In this document: positions 55,451 to 64,000 of the stretch, piece by piece
Layout: the number at the start of each line of letters is the position of its first letter
Numbering within the stretch: the first letter of the stretch is position 1
DNA from: Branchipolynoe longqiensis
Taxonomy: Eukaryota; Annelida; Polychaeta; Phyllodocida; Polynoidae
Assembly (NCBI GenBank): GCA_030323885.1
Contig: CM059186.1
Location: 153,421,064 to 153,485,063 of the forward strand
DNA: 64,000 nucleotides
Direction of reading: 5' to 3'
Translations under genes and position numbers: made by a program
Notes under the pieces: generated by a model
What the model was told of the DNA's origin: nothing
Seen by the model: only the letters and a program-made list of their open reading frames with translations
Database searches by the model: none

Positions 55451-56289
55451 CCCCGAGGGTCCTGTGGCGGGCTGTGAATACACCGTGGGGCAATGCCGTG
55501 GTCCTGTTGTTGGGAACAGAAGAAGCCCTTTGGGAGATCAGCTCAGAGTGGGCGGGCTCGTCTCGCTCGTCCCTCTATAGTGGGCGATATTGGATGAAAG
55601 CGTCGGATGGGGCTTTCCCCACCGTTGAATGAATGGGCCCGCCATCTGGCGACAACAATGCCTCATTATCATCCGGCGGGGAGTAATGCCAGGCAGACGA
55701 CAATGGAGGTGACATACGAGATATACCCGCAATAACGCACTGGCGTCCCAGGAAAAGAAGAGAGGAACCTATACATACATATAAGGGTGAATCCTTTGTT
55801 ACCGATGTCGACTAAGTTAGTCTACACCGTGGTTACAACAGTGAGGAAATAAACTGCAGGGAAATGAAGCAAATGCTGTCATTTGTAATTACGGATGAAA
55901 GATCTCCGCAATTTCGCGGATTTCCGCGATTTTTTATATTGACTGATTAACGCTAAACCGGCCCGTTATAGCTCGTAGCGACGGGAACTGTACTCCGACA
56001 ATTGCTCTCCAAACACAACTTTGCTTAGTTTTTATGTTTATAGAACCAAATATGTGTGGGGAGAGTAGTATACTAACTGCACCAGAACTGGGTCAGGGAG
56101 AGTGCGGAGGTCAGGGGGGGGGAGGGTTGGTGATGGGTTAGTGGTCAGCAGAGAGAGTAATACTTTGTTTTTTTATATTTTTTTAGAGTAGTTCATACAG
56201 GAAATATATTTGCTCTAATGTAAAATACCCCAAGACACTAACATAGACCTTAAGAAAACAACTAACATAGTAATAAGAATAGAACAAAA
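55451..56289. other. Non-repetitive stretch, no gene seen
   Basis: 55451-55750 is GC-balanced single-copy DNA (within this window) with no recognised domain. 55890-55950 shares the atctccgc/tttcgcggattt repeat with 45390. 56090-56135 is G-rich simple sequence. Confidence 0.4.
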
Positions 56290-56680
56290 ATACAATGCCA
56301 AGAGGGCCCAAAAAAACTAACATAGGCTCCTAAACGTACCAACAGACTATCTATCTGCTACTGAAATGCAGACAATCAAATAACTTAAGCAGCAGCTACT
56401 GTTTGGTAAGACAACACCAACACTACAGCTGGCCAGCATTGAAAACAAGCCTGCGTACCCGGGCTTACATGCTATGGACAGTATAAATACAGCCTCAATA
56501 AAAAAAATATTGGATAAAAAAAATATATGTTAGTACAATGTCATTGCATAATTTAATCAGAAACATATAGTTGTTGAATGTAAAAGGAAGTGAACCAATG
56601 GGGGGGGGGGGGGTTGAACCCACAAGTCCAGATTACAAGTTCAACACCATAACCACTAGACTACAGATCCATTTGTCATA
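56290..56680 (-). mobile_element. SINE with tRNA-like head (family 3), reverse orientation
   Basis: On the - strand the head reads tggatctgtagtctagtggt, tatggtgttgaactt and gtgggttcaacccc, with A- and B-box-like motifs. The body (56520-56290) is the inverted partner of 32535-32795. A g-run interrupts the element at 56600-56613. Confidence 0.65.
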
Positions 56681-57240
56681 AAAGTTAGTTCAGATTAATG
56701 ATAAGTAGATTATAATCAATCTGATATATTCATGTCAAAAACTTGGCCAAGACTTAGAAGCCATCAAACAACTTTAGATATGATGTAGTAGTAGTAGTAG
56801 TAGGCGGAACCATGATCGAAATTGGCATGTTTCCATTGTTCGGTTATTAATTAAGACGCCCCTTGCCGAACGGAGAGATGTTTGGCAGGAGCCAGTTAGA
56901 TCATTGGGGATTCATTCCCCATTTGTGATTCTTGTTATGGCGTACCTCCGAGTCATATGGTATTTTCTTCAACTTGTTGGCGAAAAAAGCGAGAGGTGTG
57001 AGAAGTTTAAAGGTACTTAGAGTGTGGGAGGGCACCGTTACACTGGTCCCTTCCCCTCGTTAGGATCGGGTGGTTTCCCATACCGTTATCCTGCGACTGT
57101 CTGTTAGCCATATGCCTGCGTTAAAAATTGATTTAACGCCATAAATACACACCGAGTATAATTATACTCTAATTATCAGTGTGCTATTTCGCCTAAGACA
57201 ATGTCTAATCATTGTTCTTTTTACTCACAGTCTTGGAGCC

Positions 57241-58404
57241 ATGGCTACGGAGCTGAGTAAGGCAGAGGCAACTCACACGGTCAGTGTGGATGAAGATGCC
57301 ACACTACCTGCGCAGGTACAAAGGTCGCCCTCGCCAGGACAAAGGGATTCTGAGGAGGCAGGGGGGTACGATACCGGCCCCGGCCCTGCGGATAGGGACC
57401 TAGATGACCAGGTTGCCAGGCTAGCGCAACAGAGGATGGAAGAAATGTTACCATCTAGAGTGGGTACGTCAAAGAAAAGGCGAACCAAGGTTCCACCAGA
57501 CTGATGAGTCGGAATGGGAGGACTATTCAGAAGATCAGGCCTCAACAGATGACGACTCAGAGGAGGAGGTGTTTGTGTCGGCACGGAAGCGCAAACAGAA
57601 GAAGAGAGACAATTCCTCAGAAGGAGATGAGCACATGATAGCTCGTAAAAAGAAGCCTCTCATGAAAAAGACTAAAAAAAAGTCTATGAATAGGAGGAAA
57701 CACAAATCCTCCTCTTCGGACTCATCAACGACGAGTTCAGACTCCAATGCCAAGCACTCTGGCAAATACGCTAAATCATGTGGGAAAGAAACAAAATAGT
57801 GTAAAGTGCTTAGACGAAGAAAATACACATAACAAAGCTCATGAGGAAGACCATTCAAGGCCACTTTAACACCTTCAAACCAGTGGAGGTCGTAATCAAG
57901 ATAGTGGAGAAATTCACAGGAATTAAAGGAATTCCGGAATCCGGCGTCAAAGAGATGGATCGTGATGTTAAACTCAGTGAAGAGAGGAGCTTTGAGATGG
58001 CTCTCTACATGGTACACAAAAGGGTACTCTCGGCTCTTACAGCCATTGCACCCATCGCCAACAGGATGATGGCACAGAACAAGCTCGCGTCACTCTGTGA
58101 TGATATGAACGGAGGAATTGCGTTATTAACAGCAACCAGCAACTTCCTCTCCTACAGACAGTTTGAAAATGTCTTTAAAGCGGTCTGCACAGATGCTGGA
58201 AAGGAGGTGGCGCGGTCCAAAAAGAGTACGGACAATGATGGAAAGGAATACACACTATTCCTAGCACCAAAGCCTATTAAGGGCAAGCCGCTGGATAAGG
58301 GCAAGATGTTCGGCAGACGACTACAATACTTGTTCAAGCAAGTGAAGACCAGCTCCAAGTGCGGAAAACACATGGAAACTGACAAAAAGAAATCAAGAAG
58401 CTGA
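57241..58404 (+). pseudogene. DIRS copy 2 ORF1 (gag-like), frameshifted
   Basis: Starts MATELSKAEATHT at 57241. A frame change near 57500 and a stop at 57797 break the frame; it resumes at 57841 with MRKTIQGHFNTFKPVE and contains [20 protein letters not shown] and [15 protein letters not shown], the blocks conserved in copy 1. The Lys-rich cluster (KKTKKKSMNRRKHK) is also conserved. Confidence 0.85.
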
Positions 58405-58599
58405 GGCAGGATTTTCTCAACAGAAGAACCGGCCAACGAGGAGGTTGGTTCGGAACCAACATCAGCTTCCAAGTCAGAGGAAGGGGCCAGAGGCAATCAT
58501 TCAGCTGGAACGACGGGAACAGGCCCTTCAAGAAGGAGTTCAAAACTCAGATGCTGTTCCCCTGCCCAGGGAACAAATAGAAGTGGCGACTCAAACAAT

Positions 58600-59717
58600 A
58601 GCAATCGTAACAGTAAGCAATACCTTTCAAGCTGGTAACCTCAATAACTGTCATTCGGAATGAAATAAAGTTACAGATAACTTAACTATCCTTAGCCTAG
58701 CAGAAGGGGTAAGGATTCCGTTAATAGAAGAATCTATTCAAAATAAAATACCATTTCCATATCGGTTTCACTGTTCAGAACGTGAAGCATTAAACAATCA
58801 AGTCCTTAAGTTTTGAGAAAAGGGCATTATAGAACCAGCACTACACATTGCTGGGGAATTCATCTAAAATATTTTCTTAAGACCGAAACCAAACGGGGAT
58901 GTCAGACTAATTTTAGACCTAACTTTATTTAACAAATTGGTAGAATACGAACATTTAAAAATGTTTTTGTTAGAAACAGTGAGAGAATTAGTCACACAGG
59001 GTGCTTGGCTAGCCAGCATTGACCTTAAAGATGCATACTACACAGTGCCCATCTATAAACATGATCGAAAGTATTTAAAATTCTGTTGGAATGGCAAACT
59101 TTATGAGTTCACATGTATGCCGGTGTCGCGGTTTCAGTTCTCAACCAGTTTCAGTTCTCAACTGTCGCTTCTACGCATGCATCTGAATCCAACAGCGCCG
59201 TCGTAGCAGCTCTCACAGGCTAAGTACAACTCATTTATGGTATATTAGCACTCATACTTTGCTTTTGCTGTTGATGTGTGTGTGTGGTGATTTCTAATGT
59301 TTAAATCACTCTAAAACCGCTGTTGAGTTTAGTAAACTGATAGAATCCCCTATCCAAATACGTCAGGCCACGATTTGAAACTGGTTCATTTTTTACGCAT
59401 GCGCTGACGGCGCTGTTGGATTTAGACGCATGCGCAGAAGCGATGTTGAGAACTGAAAGTGGTTGAGAACTGAAACCGCGACACCGGGTGGACTGGCCTG
59501 CTGTCAACACATTTTCACAAGGTTGAACAAACGGCTAGGAAAGGACATATCATGTTCCCATACATTGACGATATATTTATTGTCGCGCAAACAGAAGAGC
59601 AATGCAAGCGGCAGTAGATAAATTGTGTAAAAGGTTTACAAATTTAGGTTTCTATATACATGAAACTGAATCAGTACTAACGCCAACAAACAAACTTTTG
59701 GGGTCCTTTATTGACAC
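58600..59717 (+). pseudogene. DIRS copy 2 reverse transcriptase, split by a MITE
   Basis: Recognisable blocks: RIPLIEESIQNKIPFPYRF near 58710, then stops near 58815 and 58864; [15 protein letters not shown] near 59015-59055; a break at 59120 by the MITE; then a GGLACCQHIFTRL-type block at 59488 and the YIDD region (FPYIDDIFIVAQTEE) near 59555. It ends in FID just before the LTR insertion at 59718. Confidence 0.85.
59124..59483. mobile_element. Ginger1-like MITE with CCGG target duplication
   Basis: 360 bp with imperfect TIRs of about 79 bp starting tgtcgcggtttcagttctca. CCGG flanks both ends (59120-59123 and 59484-59487). The inner TIR carries cgcatgc and ccaacagcgccgtc. TGT..ACA termini, long TIRs and CCGG-specific duplications are the defining features of Ginger1 transposons. 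No integrase-like gene is present, so it is non-autonomous. Confidence 0.88.
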
Positions 59718-60053
59718 TGTAGTAGTCTGAACATGAGCTCTACTATCACGCGGTAGCAGCGGAGACTACGACGCGACCAGCGCAGTTCCACTACACTGCG
59801 CTAGGTGGCGGCACGGGTCACCACCGGTCAGACCCTAGCCGGGCTGACCTCTACTGCGTGTGGTTGACCCACCCCCCCACACACACCTATAGAGTCGATG
59901 TGGGATCTGGCAAGTCAGGGGGCCGGGTCAGACAACTACTGACTGCCGCGGAGAGGCAGAGGGTTCAATAAACCAGGTGAAGCATACACTGAATTGAATC
60001 TTGGTGTTCTTTCGTGAGAGAAAGGGTGAGTCGGAGGGCCGTGGGCCATTACA
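59718..60053 (+). repeat. Long terminal repeat (5' copy)
   Basis: Starts tgtagtagtctgaacatgag and ends gtgggccattaca, so TG..CA ends are present. An aataaa signal lies near 59968, at the expected place in the R region. No second copy occurs in the window. Confidence 0.6.
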
Positions 60054-60054
60054 T

Positions 60055-60072
60055 TGGTGCCGTGAGCCAGCT
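60055..60072 (+). other. Primer-binding-like site of the LTR element
   Basis: tggtgccgtgagccagc follows the LTR by one base. It starts with TGG, as needed to pair with a tRNA 3' CCA end. The tRNA was not identified. Confidence 0.5.
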
Positions 60073-60315
60073 TGCCTTCTGCGTAAGGGGGTGAGTATTG
60101 GACCTGGGCCATGGACTCCGCAGGTAGGTTCTCTTCGTAATTCGTAGTTATGGAGGGAGCGACGGCTGGTCAAGCTGCGTAGTGGCGCGCCAGTACCAAA
60201 ACAATGGTGCAGGGAGCCCCGGCGCAGTTGGGTTACCGGTGGGCCGTGGACGCTTCTGCGTAGCTGTGAGTACACCGCACCACGCTCACAGTTCACCTGA
60301 TAGGGATGTTGATGT

Positions 60316-61446
60316 TTGTACGTTCATTCCGAATACAGGGTGCCCGGCGTTGTAGGGGACCGCCGCCGCGTGTGTCAGTGGGTGGGGGGGGGCGTAGCCA
60401 CTCCGCCACTTGTGCCGGTGGTGTCGCCTAGACATGCTGAAAGTGCTGACAGCTATTGGACGCAGTTAGCCCGACTGAGTGGCAGTCCGCCACCCGGTAT
60501 TGCGCCGTTGTTTTACATCGGGGGTGGATACAGGGGGGTGGGCGTGACCACGCGGTTGGGCACTCATTCTGATAGTGGTAGCGCGTCGTCGAAAGATGTC
60601 GCGCCATCAGTAACAGTGCGAGATGTTCTCTCAGTTGATAAAAATACTGGGGAGGGCATTACGGGGAGTGCGATGAAGGTGGGCTTCGCTCTCGATGATA
60701 TGCAGTCTCTGTCGATCAGTAGTGATTCGGGGTCGGGTGTACGCGAGGGTAGCAGTTCAATCGCGTGTCGTGAGGATCTAGGTCTGGCTGGGCGCGCGGG
60801 GTTCTGTGGGAGGCATACCGCTGGGAGTATTCGCCGTGGGGGAGTTCAGCTGTCCGTTCTGTGGGGACGGGAGCTGGACGTGCAAGTCCCCGGGATCCCG
60901 GTTATAGGGGGAGTTCCCCGGTTTTGGAGACAGGGTTCGTAGCCGATGACTCGTTGACGTTCGCGTTGGAGCATGATTTGGTTATGGGTCGTACGTTTTC
61001 TGGGTCGCAGTCGGAGGTGGAGCGTCAGGAGGGGATGCGGATCCGAGCCGACTGCGAGCTTGGAAGCGGGTCCAGTATGACCGGATGGCGGAGGAGAGGC
61101 GGTCGTTGGATGAGATGAGAGTCTCCAATGCTGCCGCCTTCGCGCGCGAATTAGCAGAGCTAAGCGCGGCGCGTCGTGTTTCCGCAGAAGAGGCAAGGTC
61201 TAATCGACTGTTAGTGGGGTGAGCAGCAAGCTGCTTTCACTAAACAGACGGAGGACTTGTCTATGCGGGAGGCGCTTAATAATCACTTACAGGATGAGAA
61301 TCAGAGATGTGGAACGGTTGCTAGCTGCCGAGAGGTGTAGCATTAATTCTGCTCTGGGGATTCTTGTAAGTGAGCGCGCAGCTTTTCAGGCTGAGAAACT
61401 GGCGTTTCAACGCGGTTTGGAGCTTGGAGAGAGTAATGTGGGGTAA
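60316..61446 (+). pseudogene. Gag-like region of the LTR element, frameshifted
   Basis: Several frames in series: 60316-60942, then VADDSLTFALEHDLVMGRTF near 60945, then a charged, helical segment EERRSLDEMRVSNAAAFARE and LAELSAARRVSAEEARSNRL (about 61085-61215) that looks like a coiled coil, as in Gypsy-type Gag N-termini. Frame changes and stops near 61077 and 61220 break it. No zinc knuckle is seen. Confidence 0.55.
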
Positions 61447-61769
61447 CTGAGTCTACACGTTAGATAACTGCGAGAGACGCAGTTTTCCAGTGCATACTGC
61501 GCGCACCGGTTTCCGCGGGTAGCTCGCCGCGTTCTCCGACGCCCTCACGCTAAGGGGGGCGGTGGGGGAGGGTGGGGGTCCCTAGGGAGCCGGAACCCTC
61601 CAGTGAAATTGGTACCATCTAAGCGGGGGGGGGCTGCTGAGGCAACATCTGCGGGTGTTGTTCAGGACTCCGTTTACGTGGGTAATACTCATGAAGAGGT
61701 ACGGAGTGAGAGGATTCCTGACCCGGTGGGTATGGGGGGTGACGCAGTTCCGATTGCGTCATTGCCTGG

Positions 61770-62800
61770 ACTTTCGTTAACAGAACAAAAAGTAGATAAA
61801 TTCACAACAGCAAACCAATTACTACAATTGAAGAAACCAAAAATACGACAAGTCGCAGTCTTGATAAGAATAATGATAGCCTATGCACCAGCTATTTCAT
61901 ATGGTCAGGCCCACATCAAATCCTTAGAGATAGATAAAAACTTGGCATTGGCTCGCACAAAAGGACATTTCGAGCAGCCTATGCAAATTTCACCAGAAGG
62001 CCAAAACGATATAATTTGGTGGCTTTCACACCTAAACAACTCACCCAACCCAATTAGGCTGGCAGAGCCTAACACTACGGTCACAACAGACACTTCGTTA
62101 GAAGGCTGGGGGGGCCCATAGAGACCAACAGACAGCAGGTGGCCATTGGATGGAAGATGAAATCTCCGACCACATTAATGTACTTAGAGCTTAGAGCCAT
62201 TTATCTAGGACTCCGCAGTCTGATTCACATACCTAAAAATCATGTAAGAGTTCTAACATAGCACAACAGCTATGGCTTACATTCATAATATGGGAGGGAC
62301 TTGCTCCAAACCATGTAACAACCTGGCTAAACTCATTTGGGATTGGGCAGAGAAACACAAAATATGGCTAACAGTAGCACATATTCCCAGGCAGCCAAAA
62401 CACTTTGGGCTGACAGGAAAAAGCCGACACTTCCATGACCATTTAGAATGGGTCCATTGACACCACAACAGTTTTCGACAGTATTTGTCACAAATGGGGC
62501 AAGCTAGAACATTGATCTCTTTGCATCATGCAACAACAAAAAGTTACCCAAAATCAGTGTGTCTTGGCATCCAGAGCCAGAAGCCTGGAGAGTAGATGCA
62601 TTTTCATTAATTTGGAATAAAAAATTCTATTACATATTCCCCCATTCAGCATTCTCAGCAGAGTGGCCAGGAAGATCAAGATGGATCAAACCCTCGCAGT
62701 ACTGATAGTACCAGCATGAGAAACACAACCATGGCTAGCGGCAATAACATAAGCAGCAAAAGACTTGATGAGCTTCCCAAGGGAAAGAAACAACCTTCAA
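61770..62800 (+). pseudogene. DIRS copy 2 RNase H and C-terminal pol region
   Basis: [27 protein letters not shown] and [11 protein letters not shown] match copy 1. RNase H blocks: TTDTSLEGWG near 62090; after a frame change, VLRA-type sequence; MAYIHNMGGT and IWDWAEKHKIWLTVAHIP near 62270-62385. Stops and indels occur near 62190, 62258 and 62457. The KKSRH end motif is altered to GKSRH. Confidence 0.85.
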
Positions 62801-62815
62801 CATCACTAACAGTCC

Positions 62816-63854
62816 ATGGAGACATGTCGACAACACCCCTTTTGGCATTCCTTTTCTAAGGAAACATTTAGAACAATTTGGATTAGACAAAATAACAATA
62901 GAAAGACTAATATCACATGCCTGGAGAAAAGGAACAGTGAAATTATACACACGTTATTTAAAGAAATGCTGCCTTCATTGCCTTCTCAAAGGAGTCAAAC
63001 TGTTAAAACCTACAATAGCTCAAGTGTTACGATTTCTAAGAATATTAGAAGATGAAGGACTAGGATTCCGGTGCTATTTAACGCAGCAAGATGTGCCCTA
63101 TCCACTATTACTACCAAGAATAGATGGACATAACTGTCTGGGAAACATCAGTTAGTACACTGGTTCATTTAGATCGTGTACGAAAGAAACCCCACCCACA
63201 CCAAACCTAAATACAATAGGTTTTTGGGATGTATCAGTATTTTTCAGTTATTCTAAGCTCATGGCCTAGCAACAGACATTTGTCAATGAAAGACCTAGGA
63301 TTTAAATTAGCAGTTTTATTACTGCTAATTACAGGACAGAGGCCAAACCTTTGTGGCACTTTCACTAGATGGATTAGAAATAGATAAGGATGAAGCTACA
63401 TTTGATTTACAGACATTACTTAAATCAAATCGTACAGGGGACCCACTGTCCACAGTATACATTACTAGTTTTCCAGGGGGATCAACGGATATATGTAGTT
63501 TCAGCCATTAGGGCTTATATTTTATGTCCAGGTCACATGGAATCAGAAATTCCAGACAACTATTAATCATCTTTATATGGCCACATAAAGCTATCTCGAG
63601 AGACTCTCGCATGGTGGACTATCAAGGCGCTTAAACAAGCAGGAGTCAACACTGGACGCTACGTGTCTCACTCAACGCATGGAGCCATGGTCTCCAAGGC
63701 AAGACAATTAGGAATCTCAGTTAAGAGAATTCTTGCACAGGCTGGGTGGAAGATGGCTAGATCGTTTGCAAAACATTACAACACACAACTGGAAGTCAAG
63801 CAGTGTGGTGACACGCCTACTCACCAACTAGAAGCAGGTGAGAAACAACATTAA
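62816..63854 (+). pseudogene. DIRS copy 2 tyrosine recombinase, inactive
   Basis: The N-terminal part SHAWRKGTVKLYTRYLKKCC is recognisable across frame changes near 62900-63000. The first catalytic Arg region (ACAGGACAGAGGCC near 63330) carries a small deletion. The HxxR motif reads [18 protein letters not shown], so the second catalytic Arg is replaced by His. The Tyr is retained in FAKHYNTQ. Copy 1 has all residues. Confidence 0.88.
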
Positions 63855-63926
63855 ATTATGTACTCATATATACTTAAGTATGGTTACAACGTAAAAGGAT
63901 AAAATATGAGATTACGTAAAATTCTC

Positions 63927-64000
63927 CTTGGGCTACGAGTAGCCAGAGGCGTAGTACCGAGGTAAAATAGTATAGCTATACCAATCTTACCTGGGTACAG
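63927..64000 (+). repeat. DIRS copy 2 internal complementary region, cut by window end
   Basis: Reads ctccttgggctacgagtagc, cgtagtaccgaggtaaaata and ctataccaatcttacctggg, parallel to 17480-17555 of copy 1. Confidence 0.85.

Larger units (their letters stand above)
59718..61770 (+). mobile_element. LTR retrotransposon, 5' part only
   Basis: GC-rich insert in the DIRS pol region. It has one LTR (59718-60053), a primer-binding-like sequence and a broken gag-like coding region, but no protease, polymerase or 3' LTR. The right edge passes into DIRS sequence near 61770. A deletion probably removed the remainder together with a few DIRS bases. A Gypsy-like affiliation is likely from the gag layout but unproved. 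Confidence 0.7.
56845..64000 (+). mobile_element. Second DIRS element, decayed and interrupted, cut by window end
   Basis: Same gene order as the 12486 element but only about 60% similar in ORF1 protein, so a related family rather than a recent duplicate. Its leader begins with ccttgccgaacggagagatg; no left terminus was found. The body contains a Ginger1-like MITE (59124-59483) and part of an LTR element (59718-61770). Its internal complementary region begins at about 63927 and runs past 64000. Confidence 0.88.

Overview
The window is eukaryotic, almost certainly animal, nuclear DNA. Its one host gene is a multi-exon gene with conventional introns, in AT-rich, repeat-dense sequence that holds tRNA-derived SINEs, several LINE clades, DIRS-type tyrosine-recombinase retrotransposons, many terminal-inverted-repeat (TIR) MITEs, satellites and minisatellites. 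This mixture fits a marine invertebrate such as a mollusc or another non-vertebrate bilaterian. I cannot name the species.

The host gene is UTP25 (DIEXF, digestive organ expansion factor), a small-subunit processome protein, on the + strand. I traced 20 coding exons from the ATG at 8949 to 41365. Every junction keeps the reading phase, giving 659 codons plus two bases. Exon 1 (8949-9061) is separated from exon 2 (22618-22681) by a 13.6 kb intron. Two introns use GC donors. The last roughly 80 residues expected for the family were not found in the window.

Region by region: 1-8.3 kb holds MITEs, a SINE, a decayed I-type LINE (- strand) and a 205-bp satellite. 8.35-8.95 kb is the probable UTP25 promoter and 5' UTR. 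9.06-22.6 kb is intron 1; it contains a structurally complete DIRS retrotransposon (12486-17827) inserted in a satellite-bearing TIR element. 22.6-41.4 kb holds UTP25 exons 2-20 with SINEs, MITEs, LINE remnants, a GC-rich retroelement remnant and minisatellites in the introns. 41.4-56.8 kb has no recognised gene; it holds more SINEs and MITEs, 42-bp and 34-bp minisatellites, an RTE-like LINE end and a few non-repetitive islands. 56.85-64.0 kb is a second, decayed DIRS copy of a related family, interrupted by a Ginger1-like MITE and by the 5' part of an LTR retrotransposon; it runs off the window end.

The most informative structures are the DIRS element, whose inverted termini and internal complementary region can be read directly and whose empty site can be rebuilt from neighbouring satellite copies; the CCGG-flanked Ginger1-like MITE; and a MITE family with 9-10 bp target duplications, one copy of which lies 23 bp from the UTP25 exon 1 donor. 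All names rest on reading the sequence and on remembered family features; no database search was made.
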